64,000 nt of DNA from Planctomycetota bacterium (GTDB lineage: Bacteria > Planctomycetota > UBA1135 > JACQFD01). Under the pieces are notes generated by a model, which had not been told where the DNA came from, ran no database searches, and saw nothing but the letters and a program-made list of their open reading frames with translations. Positions 34,018 to 43,129 of the stretch are shown in pieces. Where the stretch lies: NCBI GenBank assembly GCA_016792805.1, contig JAEUHX010000058.1:326228-390227 (forward strand), written 5' to 3'. A program made the translations under genes and the position numbers. Positions within the stretch are counted from its first letter, which is position 1, and each line of letters opens with the position of its first letter.

Positions 34018-34572
34018 ATGGCTTCTGCGCGACATCCTTGGCCACATCCTGAAGGGGAGGTTCACATCGACCTCCACGGAGAGGCTCCCGCCGAAGTCGT
34101 GCGCCGCCTTCAGGACGAGCTCGAACGGGCGTTTAAGGCGAAGATCCGCCATGTGGTCTTCATCCACGGGGTGGGGAACCACAGCGGCGGTGCGTCGCCG
34201 GTGGCATCAAAGACGCGCGAGTTCCTTCGATCCCTCGAAGAGACTCCCGATTCGGCCGTGCAGAAGCTCGAACTCGGAGAGCGGCGGCGCGACCTCGGCC
34301 TCAATGCCGGCTGCGTTCGAGTGACGTTGGCGATCCAGCTCCCACAGAGCCAGGTGCGCTACACGGCGGCGCCGTCTTCGAAGACCGCCAAGCGCGTCGA
34401 CCGCAAGCTGGCGGCGCGCCTCGTGAATCCGCCCGACCACGCGCGGATCGACCACCATGTGCGGCGTGCTGAGGACGAGCTCTCGCGCCGCTATGGGAAG
34501 CCCGGCCTCGACAAGCCGTATCGGCCGCCGTCTCCGAAGCGGGGCGAATGGCCGGGGCAGGGTCCTGAGTAG
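34018..34572 (+). CDS. Smr-domain protein
   Basis: The product is 184 residues from ATG 34018. The Smr signature is present: VHIDLHGEAPAEVVRRLQDELERAF (DLHG motif near residue 18) and VVFIHGVGNHSGGASPV (HGxG motif). Smr domains are nicking nucleases or RNA-binding modules. The C-terminal half (strand-rich then Lys/Arg/Pro-rich) is not recognised. It is divergent from the phosphofructokinase gene with 33 bases between starts. Confidence 0.7.
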   Translation: MASARHPWPHPEGEVHIDLHGEAPAEVVRRLQDELERAFKAKIRHVVFIHGVGNHSGGASPVASKTREFLRSLEETPDSAVQKLELGERRRDLGLNAGCVRVTLAIQLPQSQVRYTAAPSSKTAKRVDRKLAARLVNPPDHARIDHHVRRAEDELSRRYGKPGLDKPYRPPSPKRGEWPGQGPE

Positions 34573-34696
34573 CGCGGCGCGACGGGCGCGCTGCGTGATT
34601 CCGGCGCTCGACGCGGGGAATCGGACGCGCTCGGATTGACGCGCCCCCCAACGCGAGGCGAGAGTCTGGGGGTCGCTCGCACTCAAAGCCCTAAGA

Positions 34697-35416
34697 ATGC
34701 CGCCCACGAGAAAGGAAAAGCCCGGAGCCAAGCCATCGAAGGCCGCTTCGTCGAAGGCCTCCAAGAAATCGGAGGAGCCGAGGAAGCCCACGCCGGAAGA
34801 GGTGAAGCCTCTCGAGGAACCGGCCCCCAAGGTCGTGAACCCGATTGCCGCGGCGAAGCCGTCGGCGCCGCTCGCCAAGGGCGCGGAGCTGAAGGAGGAG
34901 GAAGAGGAGGAAGGGGCCGCCGCCGCAGAGACTTCGAAGGGCAAGGCGAAGCCGGGCTCTGAGGAGGAGGACGATTTCGACATGCCGGAGGAGGAGGTCG
35001 ACGCGGTCGCCGCCGGCAATCGCCCGAAGGACGTGGTCGGGCCGCTCGGGTCGATCAAGACGGAAGTGCTGGTGATCGCGCGCGCGAAATACAGCGTTGC
35101 GACCGACCCCGGCAGCGTGGCGGTGAGCCGCCCGCGCAAGCGCGATCCCAAGAACCCGCGCACGTATCGCTTCACCGAGAAAGGGATGGAGCAGGCGCGC
35201 CGACATCTCGCCGGCCGGTCGGTCACGCTCGCCGATGCGACGGAGCTCCTGCGACAAGTGAAAGTCGGAGAGCTCGACGGACTCGAGGGCGAGGCGCGCA
35301 AAGTTGCGACCAAGTTCCTCCTCGTGGCACTCGCGTCGCGCCTCGAGGCCTCGCTGGACAAAGACGGCGACCTCATCCTGGTGCGCGTCCCGTTCAACTC
35401 GGCCGACCTCGCGTAA
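34697..35416 (+). CDS. Hypothetical protein with acidic/Lys-rich N-tail
   Basis: The product is 239 residues. Residues 1-105 are low complexity: Lys/Ser/Pro/Ala-rich, with a Glu run (EEEEEE) near 65 and an acidic EEEDDFDMPEEEVD patch, so likely disordered. Residues about 112-239 look folded, with strand-helix pattern (IKTEVLVIARAKYS, TYRFTEKGMEQARRHLAG, KFLLVALASRLEASL, DLILVRVPF). No family is recognised. It lies 147 bases before an aminotransferase gene on the same strand. Function unknown. Confidence 0.6.
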   Translation: MPPTRKEKPGAKPSKAASSKASKKSEEPRKPTPEEVKPLEEPAPKVVNPIAAAKPSAPLAKGAELKEEEEEEGAAAAETSKGKAKPGSEEEDDFDMPEEEVDAVAAGNRPKDVVGPLGSIKTEVLVIARAKYSVATDPGSVAVSRPRKRDPKNPRTYRFTEKGMEQARRHLAGRSVTLADATELLRQVKVGELDGLEGEARKVATKFLLVALASRLEASLDKDGDLILVRVPFNSADLA

Positions 35417-35563
35417 TCCGCTTCGCGACGGCCGCTCGGCGCACGCCTCCTCGGCGCGCGACGACGAAGTGCACTCCCGCGGAGTGCGCTGCCGGATTGC
35501 GTCTGCGAGCAGCCCGGCCCCAATCTGTCCTATTCACTTTTCCGAACCCCAATCGCTCCCTCC

Positions 35564-36907
35564 ATGAAATCCACGCTCTCGTCCCCCACCGAAATTTCGT
35601 CTCTCTGCGGCAAGGAAGAGGCGGAACGGGGGCTCTCGTCGATGGCGCTCGGGCTCGTCGGCTCGGAGATCCTGAAGATCGCCGCCGAGATCCGCGCGCT
35701 CGCCGCGGCGGGGCAGGATGTGTGCAATCTCACGGTGGGGGATTTCAATGCGGCGCAGTTTCCCATTCCCAAGTATCTGCGCGACGAGACGACTTCGGCG
35801 CTAGCCCGCGGCGAGACCAACTATCCGCCGAGCGACGGCATGCCCGAGCTGCGCAAGGCGATCCAGAAGGAATATGAACATCGTCTCGGGCTCAAGTATC
35901 CGGTCGATTCGGTGCTGATCGCGAGCGGCGCGCGGCCAATCATCTACTCCACGTACCGGGCCGTGCTCGACCCGGGCGAGACGGTGCTCTTCCCGACGCC
36001 CTCGTGGAATAATAACCATTATGTGCATCTGTGCGGCGCCCACGGAGTCGAGGTGCCGGTCGGCGCGGAGACCAATTTTCTCCCGACGGCAGGTCTCCTC
36101 GCTCCCCATCTGCGCGAGGCACGGCTCGTCGTGGTGAACACGCCGCTCAACCCGACGGGAACGGTGATGGCGGAGGCGGAGGTTCGGGCGCTCGGCGAAA
36201 TGTTGGTTTCGGAGAACGCGCGGCGGAAGCGCGAAGGCGGGCGGCCGCTCTATCTGATGTATGACCACGTGTACCGCACGCTCACGTTCCGCGGCTACCA
36301 CCACCACACGCCGGTGCGCCTCGTCCCCGAGTGTGCGCCTTATGTGATCTTTGTCGACGCGATCTCGAAGGCTTTCTGTGCCACGGGATTGCGCGTCGGC
36401 TGGGTGGTGGGCCCCGCGCCCGTCGTGTCGCGCATGCGCGATATTATTGGGCATGTCGGCGCCTGGGCGCCGCGCGCTGAGCAGGTGGCGTCGGCGAAGC
36501 TGCTCGACAATTTCGAGGAGGTCGACCGCTTCCATGAGTCGATGCTCGAGCAGGTGTCGGTGCGTCTCGAAGCGCTCTACCGCGGCCTCGACCGCCTGCG
36601 CGCCGCCGGCGTGCCGATCGAAGTGATCGAGCCCCAAGGCGCCATCTACCTCACGGCGCGCTTCAACTTTATTGGGAAGAAGGCACCGAAAGACGCGCGC
36701 TTCCCCAACACGCCCGACACTTTCCAGACGAACGAACAAATCCGCCGCTTCCTCCTCGAGCGCGCCGGCTTCGGCGTGGTCCCCTTCCAAGCCTTCGGCG
36801 TGAAAGGTGAAAACGGCTGGTTCCGCCTGAGCGTCGGCGCCGTCTCGGTCGCCGACATCGAGCGCGTGATGACGCGGCTCGAAGCTGCGGTCTCCTCGAT
36901 CCGCTAG
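35564..36907 (+). CDS. PLP-dependent class I/II aminotransferase
   Basis: The product is 447 residues. Fold-type I landmarks: NLTVGDFN near the start, YPPSDGMPELRKAI, VVNTPLNPTGTVM, YDHVYRTLTF, and the PLP lysine in VDAISKAFCATGLRVGW; the C-terminal FRLSVGAVS holds the carboxylate-binding Arg. It transaminates an amino acid in the cytoplasm; the substrate is not determined. It is a distant paralogue of the gene at 39723-40919. Confidence 0.85.
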   Translation: MKSTLSSPTEISSLCGKEEAERGLSSMALGLVGSEILKIAAEIRALAAAGQDVCNLTVGDFNAAQFPIPKYLRDETTSALARGETNYPPSDGMPELRKAIQKEYEHRLGLKYPVDSVLIASGARPIIYSTYRAVLDPGETVLFPTPSWNNNHYVHLCGAHGVEVPVGAETNFLPTAGLLAPHLREARLVVVNTPLNPTGTVMAEAEVRALGEMLVSENARRKREGGRPLYLMYDHVYRTLTFRGYHHHTPVRLVPECAPYVIFVDAISKAFCATGLRVGWVVGPAPVVSRMRDIIGHVGAWAPRAEQVASAKLLDNFEEVDRFHESMLEQVSVRLEALYRGLDRLRAAGVPIEVIEPQGAIYLTARFNFIGKKAPKDARFPNTPDTFQTNEQIRRFLLERAGFGVVPFQAFGVKGENGWFRLSVGAVSVADIERVMTRLEAAVSSIR

Positions 36908-37014
36908 ATCGCCACAAAAGGCCACGTCAGCCCAGCGAACCCAAGCGGCCGATCCCACAAAAGCAGCCGCTTGCTCCGCAAAGTCGCTGCATTTGTATTC
37001 CCCCTTTGGGGGAC

Positions 37015-37119
37015 GACGAGAACGGGGTGCGCTTCGCGCACCCCGTTCTCGTCGGGGGGACGATCAGTCCCCCATCGGGGGACGGCGTCCTGCGAAGCGC
37101 GCTCCGCGCGCTTCGCAGG
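37015..37119. repeat. Two strong GC hairpins with GGGGGACGA spacers
   Basis: Perfect 18-bp stem GACGAGAACGGGGTGCGC with TTC loop at 37015-37053, and perfect 14-bp stem CCTGCGAAGCGCGC with TCC loop at 37089-37119. Each is flanked by GGGGGACG-type direct repeats (near 37009, 37054, 37076 and 37125). It lies between the aminotransferase and the tRNA-Leu terminator. Confidence 0.8.
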
Positions 37120-37137
37120 CGCAGGGGGGGACGATCC

Positions 37138-37212
37138 AACCGCCCCATAGAACACAAAGAAAAAGGCCGACGCAGAGCGTCGGCCTTTTTCTTTGTGTTC
37201 TATGGGGCGGTT
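37138..37212. terminator. 36-bp perfect inverted repeat, bidirectional terminator
   Basis: The arm at 37138-37173 is exactly reverse-complementary to 37177-37212, with loop AGA. The core is a classic intrinsic terminator for both strands: AAAAA-GGCCGACGC-AGA-GCGTCGGCC-TTTTT. Its outer arms continue without a mismatch to the CCA end of tRNA-Leu, far longer than a normal terminator stem. It serves the tRNA on the reverse strand and probably the upstream aminotransferase on the forward strand. Confidence 0.85.
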
Positions 37213-37299
37213 GGTGCCCGGGACAGGATTTGAACCTGCACGGCTTTGAGGGCCACCAGCCCCTCAAGCTGGCGTGTCTGCCAATTCCACCACCCGGGC
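37212..37299 (-). tRNA. tRNA-Leu (anticodon GAG)
   Basis: The 88-base reverse-strand gene has acceptor GCCCGGG/CCCGGGC, a D-arm with TGGTGGAATTGGCAGACAC, anticodon stem CCAGC/GCTGG around TTGAGGG (anticodon GAG), a long class II variable arm (TGGCCCTCAAAGCCGT) and T-arm CAGG-TTCAAAT-CCTG, with an encoded ACCA. It is followed at once by the inverted repeat terminator. Confidence 0.93.
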
Positions 37300-37385
37300 A
37301 CTGCTGAGATTGCCGGCCAAGGCCTGCTTTCCCAGTGAGGGGGCGGAGATCCTATCGGCGCGCCTTCGAGGCGCAAGCCCGCCCG

Positions 37386-39503
37386 CTACTCGAGGAGGAG
37401 GTTCATGTAGACCGTCGCGTGCTTCGCCGTGAGCTGAGCGCCCGCGAAGACCGCCGGCACCGCCTTCACCCACGAAAGCACCTCCTGGTAGCGCTTGCGC
37501 AGCTCCGGGGTCGCGCGCGCCTTCGCGTCGCGTTCTCGCTGCTGCATCCGCTGGTCGACCACCGCCTCGACCTCGTCGCGCTCCTTCTGCGGCACGCCCT
37601 GCGGCGTGAACTGCGGGTACTTCTCCCGCAGCACCTGCGCGAAGAGCGCCTCGCGATCGGCCCGCTGCTTGTCCGGGTCGGCGAACGCGTCTCCCTGCAC
37701 CCACGAATCGACATAGCGCTGGAGCGCCTTTGAGAGCTTCGGCCCGTAGGTCCACGCGAGCACGTTCATGTTCTCGCCCGTGGCCTCGTCGACCAGCGCA
37801 CGGAACCCCGGATCCTCGCTGTAGGGCTTGTCCGCCTCCGTCGCCGTGAGGCGCCAGGTAGCGAGCACGTTGTCGAGCATCTTCGCCTGGTTCGAAACCA
37901 ACACTTCCTCGGTCCCGACGGGGAGCATCGCCATCTCGCCCGTTCCGGGCACGAGCGGCGAATAGAACTCCGTGCGCTGGAAGCCGCGGACATCTTTGTT
38001 CCAAACCTCGGTGATTCCGAACTGTTGCTTGTTGTTCAAGAAATACTCGCGCAGGTGTCCGAGCTTCTCCTGCGAGAGTTGGCGCATTGCCACGGCAATC
38101 GCCGCATCGGGGCCGCCGTCGTTCTTAGGATCGCGATCCTCGGCTGGATAGTTATTCTCGCGGGCGATCCAAATCATCCGATCGCCTGTGGCAATCGAGA
38201 GCTCGTCACAGAACGTCTTGAAGGAATCATATTTCCCGGTGCGCCGGAATCCGTCGTCGACCATGCGCCGGTCCTCGACCGACATCGACGCCTCGATCTC
38301 TTTCAACAGATCACCGCCGCCGACGTTCACGACGCCGCCGAGGAACGCCGACTGCGGCACCATGTCGAAAGCGAGCTTCACGTCGCGTTTTTGGAGTGGA
38401 CGCGAGTCGACGAGGCGCTTGCCGAGCACCTCCAGCGACTTGGTATCGAGATCGAAGAAGGCGTCGATCGCAATGCGGCGCGGATTCTTCTCAAACCTCA
38501 CGAGCGCTGACACGTCGAGTGGGATCTGTGTATTAAATACGCTGCGGAGCAGCCGCTCCTCGAACACCGCCGACTTCGGGTTCGGCCACTCGGACGTGTC
38601 GCCGAGGGCGCGCCGAAGGTTCTCGATGCGCAAATAAAGCTGCAGATTGGAGGGCGCCTGGGAGCGCGTGCCCGTCCGCTCCGTCAATTTGTTCCCGATC
38701 TGGTCATTAAACTCGGCGCCCTGCCCGAAGGAGTTCTGTCCGCGCGCCTCGATCAAATCCAACGATTCCTGAATCCACCCTTCATCGGTGGCAATTAGCA
38801 ACAAATCCTGCACGCGCGCCAGCAGGAGCGAGCCGCCGTAGCCGGGAGGAGTAATCTTGAGGATTCCATTGGGCAGCAGCTCCGGACTCATGCCAGCGAA
38901 GATCTTGTCTCGAAATGTTGCGTAGCGCGCGAGCCCCATCCCCGCGCGCACTTTCCAGCTCACGCGCAAATAGAGGCCGAACCGCGACTTCTCAATGCCG
39001 CCGCTCTGAGGAAAGACGCCGGCCAGCACGAACTCGCGGCCCACGAGATCGCGCATGAGATCGATCGGCGCGCCTTCGAGGGATTTCTGTAAGTTCGCGA
39101 CGGTGGATCGCACTTCGGCAATCGCCGCGCGCGGTACGCCGAGGCGCCCTTCCTCGATCGGCTTCCAGAGCGTCGCGTTCTCGTCGAAAGGCGTCAGAAC
39201 AGTCGACGGGAGTGGCAGGTCGTCGGCGAGGCGCACTTTGCGCACGAAGAAGTCGCACGCGCGCGGAACCGCGTTCTGGAACCCGATGACCGAGCCCTCC
39301 AGCGGGTTGAACACGAACGACGTGACGGCGAAGTAAGCCAGGATCAGGAGCACCAGCGCGACCGTCGCGATTTGCGTGCGCCGCCGCTTGCGGCGCTGTC
39401 GCTGCTGTTCCTCGACGAGAGCGCGCATCGCGGCGCCGGGGCCGGCTTCGACGGCGACGGGAGCCTTGGACGGGGACTTCGACCCCTTCGGAGGTTGAGC
39501 CAT
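37386..39503 (-). CDS. Large membrane-anchored hypothetical protein
   Basis: The product is 705 residues. A Lys/Pro/Ala-rich N-tail and a basic patch (RQRRKRRRTQ) precede one membrane helix TQIATVALVLLILAYFAVTSFVF (about 43-65). The rest is a large extracytoplasmic alpha/beta region without recognised motifs, with few Cys residues. Positive-inside topology puts the short N-tail in the cytoplasm. It is monocistronic and divergent from the aspC-like gene (219 bases between starts). Function unknown; I considered a DUF3352-like surface protein but could not confirm it. Confidence 0.6.
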   Translation of the reverse strand: MAQPPKGSKSPSKAPVAVEAGPGAAMRALVEEQQRQRRKRRRTQIATVALVLLILAYFAVTSFVFNPLEGSVIGFQNAVPRACDFFVRKVRLADDLPLPSTVLTPFDENATLWKPIEEGRLGVPRAAIAEVRSTVANLQKSLEGAPIDLMRDLVGREFVLAGVFPQSGGIEKSRFGLYLRVSWKVRAGMGLARYATFRDKIFAGMSPELLPNGILKITPPGYGGSLLLARVQDLLLIATDEGWIQESLDLIEARGQNSFGQGAEFNDQIGNKLTERTGTRSQAPSNLQLYLRIENLRRALGDTSEWPNPKSAVFEERLLRSVFNTQIPLDVSALVRFEKNPRRIAIDAFFDLDTKSLEVLGKRLVDSRPLQKRDVKLAFDMVPQSAFLGGVVNVGGGDLLKEIEASMSVEDRRMVDDGFRRTGKYDSFKTFCDELSIATGDRMIWIARENNYPAEDRDPKNDGGPDAAIAVAMRQLSQEKLGHLREYFLNNKQQFGITEVWNKDVRGFQRTEFYSPLVPGTGEMAMLPVGTEEVLVSNQAKMLDNVLATWRLTATEADKPYSEDPGFRALVDEATGENMNVLAWTYGPKLSKALQRYVDSWVQGDAFADPDKQRADREALFAQVLREKYPQFTPQGVPQKERDEVEAVVDQRMQQRERDAKARATPELRKRYQEVLSWVKAVPAVFAGAQLTAKHATVYMNLLLE

Positions 39504-39722
39504 AGAGAGGGTTTGCGGGCGAAGCTACGGGGGCCGCCTTCCCGTTGAAAGACCGCGAACCGCCGGCCGCATTCCCTCGAAGATCGGTCTTGGATCGATA
39601 CGTGGGAGTAGGGATGACGACGGCGACGCGGGTCGCGGGTCGTCGAGACGCGCCGCCCACGGGTATGCTTGCCGGCCCAGCCCGCCGCCCCCGCCGGGAA
39701 CCGACGTCCGCACCCTCGCCGA

Positions 39723-40919
39723 ATGCAGCTCTCGCAGCGCATCCAACAGCTCACGCCCTCGCTCACCCTCGCCATCGATGCGAAGGCGAAGGAGCTCCAG
39801 CGCCAGGGCGCCGACGTCGTGAACCTCGGTGCGGGAGAGCCCGATTTCGATACGCCGGCTCCAGTGGTTGAAGCGGCGCACCAGGCGGCGCTGGCGGGCA
39901 AAACGAAGTACACGCCCACGGCGGGGATTCCCGAGCTGCGCTCTGCGATCGCGGCGCGCGTGTCGAAAACCCACGGGATCGCCGTGGATGCCGCCGAGAT
40001 TGTGGTGTCGAACGGGGCGAAGCAGGCGCTCTACAACGCGCTTCAGGCCGTCGTGAACCCGGGCGACGACGTGCTCGTGTTCGCGCCCTATTGGGTGAGC
40101 TACCCCGACATGATTGCGCTCGCTGGCGGGCGCATGGTGCCGGTGGCGGTGCACGAAGGGAGCTTCGAGCCGAACCTGGCCGCCTTGGAGGAATCGTGCA
40201 CGGCGCGCACGCGAGGATTGATCCTCAATTCTCCGACAAACCCGACCGGCGCGGTATACTCGCGCGAGACGATCGAGGCGATTGTGGATTTTGCGCGGCG
40301 AAAGGATCTATGGATTCTTTCGGATGAGATGTATGAGCTGCTGGTCTATGACGGCGCCAAGCATGTGTCGCCCTCACAGATCGGTGCCGAAGGCCGAGCG
40401 CGCACGCTCATGGCGAGCGGATTCTCGAAGTCGTTCGCGATGACGGGGTGGCGCTGCGGATATTTGGTGGCTCCCAAGCAGGTCGCGTCCGCGGTGGCGA
40501 CGCTCCAGGGGCAAATGACCACCAATGTGAATACGCCGACGCAGTGGGCTGCGCTTGCGGCGCTCGACCTCGACGACTCTGTGATGGGCGCCATGGTGAA
40601 GGAGTTCGGCGAGCGCCGTCGTCTCCTCGTGCGCGGAATGAGTGAGATTCTGCGGGGGCGCGCGCCGGTGCATGAGCCGCGCGGCGCCTTTTATTTGATG
40701 CAAGACGTGCGGCCGTTCCTCGGCAAGCGTTTCCGCGACCGCCCGCTCCGCGACGACCGCGAGCTCGGCGAAGCACTCCTCGATTCGGCGCTCGTGGCCA
40801 CCGTGCCCGGCTCCGCCTTCGCCGCGCCCGGCTTCATTCGGCTCTCCTATGCGACGAGCCGCGAAAATCTACAGAAAGCTGTGGCGCGGATGGGTGCGTT
40901 CCTGAACGAGCTGGCGTAG
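39723..40919 (+). CDS. AspC-like PLP aminotransferase
   Basis: The product is 398 residues from ATG 39723. It contains LGAGEPDFDTPAPV, KYTPTAGIPELRSAI, NSPTNPTGAVYS, SDEMYELLVYDG and the PLP lysine in GFSKSFAMTGWRCGY, ending in FIRLSYATSRENLQKAVARM. This fits the bacterial aspartate/prephenate aminotransferase subgroup I-gamma. Its last 259 bases (40662-40920) are repeated at 45779-46037 with five substitutions, so the 3' end has taken part in a recombination or integration event. Confidence 0.9.
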   Translation: MQLSQRIQQLTPSLTLAIDAKAKELQRQGADVVNLGAGEPDFDTPAPVVEAAHQAALAGKTKYTPTAGIPELRSAIAARVSKTHGIAVDAAEIVVSNGAKQALYNALQAVVNPGDDVLVFAPYWVSYPDMIALAGGRMVPVAVHEGSFEPNLAALEESCTARTRGLILNSPTNPTGAVYSRETIEAIVDFARRKDLWILSDEMYELLVYDGAKHVSPSQIGAEGRARTLMASGFSKSFAMTGWRCGYLVAPKQVASAVATLQGQMTTNVNTPTQWAALAALDLDDSVMGAMVKEFGERRRLLVRGMSEILRGRAPVHEPRGAFYLMQDVRPFLGKRFRDRPLRDDRELGEALLDSALVATVPGSAFAAPGFIRLSYATSRENLQKAVARMGAFLNELA

Positions 40920-40920
40920 G
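40662..40920 (+). repeat. 259-bp direct repeat, left copy (3' end of aspC-like gene)
   Basis: The two copies are collinear without gaps and differ at five positions (about 98% identical). Identity stops abruptly on both sides. Four of the five changes are synonymous in the aminotransferase frame (CGC/CGA, CGT/CGC, GCA/GCG, TAT/TAC); the fifth changes Gly to Ala. Confidence 0.92.
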
Positions 40921-41188
40921 TACCCGCCCTCGAATAGGAAGAAGGTCGCCTGAAGGGTCACTGGAGCTTCAGCCGAGCAACCGTGCTGAGGCACCTCGGA
41001 GACGCTCGCCTGGCGAATCCCGTGCGAGTTGCCCGAACGTCCTGAATTTCTTCGCTTGCGCCTTTGGGCCACCAGAGGCAGCCTTGTCATCAGCCGCGTC
41101 CCCTCGAGCCCGCATGCTCGGCGGGGAACTTCTTTGCGGCGATGTGAGGAGATTTCTGTGACACATAGACTCCTGTCATGCGCGCCGA

Positions 41189-43129
41189 ATGAGGCGAGAC
41201 GCTCTCTCGCTCTCTCGCTCTCTATTATTGAGTAGCTTCGCAGCAGCTCATGCTGGAGGAGCGGTGGCTCAGGGAACCCCGGCAACCCACGGCCAGTGGA
41301 ACGGCCCCTACGCCAATATTCCGCCGCTCGGGACCCTGCCCACCCACACAGAGCCGATCATCCATGGCGGCATCGCTGGCACTCTTGTCCACGATGAGAT
41401 TGGCCACGCCTGCCTGATTCCTCCCCAAAGCACCGAAGGTCCGCTGCACCCCTACGCTGGGAAGGTCCTGGTCTGGAATCGCCAGGAGTTCGCCTATGTG
41501 GACAGCGCTCAGGTCTTCCACGAGATCCCCGTTACTCGAAAAGTGTGGGTAATCGATCCCAACACGACTCCGCCCGGAGTCACCGAGATTCCCGTGCCCG
41601 ACGGCGCCGTCCCGACCTCGATCTTTTGTTACGGTCAAGCGTTCACCGCCGATGGCAAGCTTCTCTTATCGGGAGCGGACATTACCGCCACGGCCAATAG
41701 CACTTTTCTCTTCGATCCGGCCGCCCCGAGCGGTACGCCGGGAATCGACGGAGCGTTCTTTTCGGGACCAAGCGCGCACCGTGCCCGCTTCTATCCCACA
41801 TTGACTCTGCTCCCCTCAGGACGCTTTGCCATGTTCGGAGGGAGAGAGTATCCCGTAACAGGCAATAAATGGCCCGAGGTGGAGTTCCTCGCGGTCACAG
41901 GCACCACAATTTCCGTCCTGCAGCTGGTGACTCCGTCATTCACCGATCATCTCTGGAATCACCTCTCGCCGCCTCAGACCTACGCCTTCGACTACTACCC
42001 CCGTATGTACTCCATCAATGATCCGGGTCTTGCGGGCGGTGACATGCTCTTTATTGGTAACGACGTCATTGGCGCCTTGACGCCACCACCTAAGCTCTCA
42101 TCGTACACCTATCGCGCATCGGACAATAAGGCCCGCGTTCACGATGGAGTTTGGAACCCCGCTGATCCCGCGCCGTCAGCCGATCGCCGGTATGGCAGCG
42201 CGGCCATCCTCTGCCAGCAGGTTCCTGGTACTAATCCGCTGCTGCAACGAGTCTTCACCATCTGTGGCTCCGACCAGCTTCGAGTAATGACTCCCGGATT
42301 CCCCGCGCTGAATACGATGGATGAATTCGTCGATCTGCAAAATGGCCTGTCCACAACGCGCCTTCCGGGCGGCGGACAGACTCCGGCTCCGCGAATCTGG
42401 CAGAACGCAACGATTCTTCCCGACGAGAGCATCTTCGTGAGCGGCGGCAGCGCCCATGACTCCGAGGCTGCAAAGTACCTCTGCCCTCCGAATACGCTTT
42501 GTAACCAATACGCCTCTCCACAATTGCAGGCTGAGATCTTCTATCCTCCTGCCACCGCGGCAAATCCGTCGCTGACCCTCTCGAGTCTGAAGCCAGCAGC
42601 TAGCGCCGCCCTGAATCGGCTCTACCACTCCACAGCGATTCTGCTTCCAGATGGGCGCGTCCTCTCCATCGGCGGTAGCGACACCCAGCTTTCGGAGTCT
42701 CCAGTGCTACCTGGCACCGAGAGCTCGCCATGGCCAGGCAATAGCGTTGAAATCTACTCCCCTCCTTACAAATTCTCCGGGATCGGCGGCCGCATTTCGA
42801 GCTGTCCGACTACGGTCGATTACGGCTCGACCTTCACCATCGATGTGACCCTTACGGGAACGACCGAGAGCCTCCTCGAGGAAGGCGCGAAGGCAGTGCT
42901 TCTCCGCTGCGGAACCGTTACACATCACCACGACTACGACGCACGCTTGGTCGAACTCTCAATCAATGCCACTCAATCAAGTCAGCTCAGCTCTGGCGCC
43001 TGGCATCTCTCCCTGAATGCCCCGACGCTGCAGAACGTCGGCGCCTGTCCCAAGGGGTGGTACATGCTCTTCGTCATCACCCCGACGAGTCATGTTCCCA
43101 TCGGCAGCCGATTCATCAAGATCCGATGA
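41189..43129 (+). CDS. Secreted galactose/glyoxal oxidase-like copper enzyme
   Basis: The product is 646 residues with a signal peptide ending near AVAQG (28). Kelch-type strand blocks (LPSGRFAMFGG, LPDESIFVSGG, LPDGRVLSIGG) form the beta-propeller and the C-terminal domain is DUF1929-like (THHHDYDARLVEL, WHLSLNAP, GWYMLFVI). All radical-copper ligands of galactose oxidase have candidates: Cys147 (FCYGQAF) for the thioether, Tyr202 (ARFYPTLT), Tyr479-His480 (RLYHSTA) and His579 (VTHHHD). It should oxidise an alcohol or aldehyde, making hydrogen peroxide, outside the cell. The following gene overlaps its stop (ATGA). Confidence 0.85.
   Translation: MRRDALSLSRSLLLSSFAAAHAGGAVAQGTPATHGQWNGPYANIPPLGTLPTHTEPIIHGGIAGTLVHDEIGHACLIPPQSTEGPLHPYAGKVLVWNRQEFAYVDSAQVFHEIPVTRKVWVIDPNTTPPGVTEIPVPDGAVPTSIFCYGQAFTADGKLLLSGADITATANSTFLFDPAAPSGTPGIDGAFFSGPSAHRARFYPTLTLLPSGRFAMFGGREYPVTGNKWPEVEFLAVTGTTISVLQLVTPSFTDHLWNHLSPPQTYAFDYYPRMYSINDPGLAGGDMLFIGNDVIGALTPPPKLSSYTYRASDNKARVHDGVWNPADPAPSADRRYGSAAILCQQVPGTNPLLQRVFTICGSDQLRVMTPGFPALNTMDEFVDLQNGLSTTRLPGGGQTPAPRIWQNATILPDESIFVSGGSAHDSEAAKYLCPPNTLCNQYASPQLQAEIFYPPATAANPSLTLSSLKPAASAALNRLYHSTAILLPDGRVLSIGGSDTQLSESPVLPGTESSPWPGNSVEIYSPPYKFSGIGGRISSCPTTVDYGSTFTIDVTLTGTTESLLEEGAKAVLLRCGTVTHHHDYDARLVELSINATQSSQLSSGAWHLSLNAPTLQNVGACPKGWYMLFVITPTSHVPIGSRFIKIR
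41201..41223 (+). repeat. Octanucleotide microsatellite in the oxidase signal peptide
   Basis: GCTCTCTC is repeated nearly three times from codon 5 of the oxidase. The unit length is not a multiple of three, so loss or gain of one unit would shift the reading frame. Confidence 0.75.
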
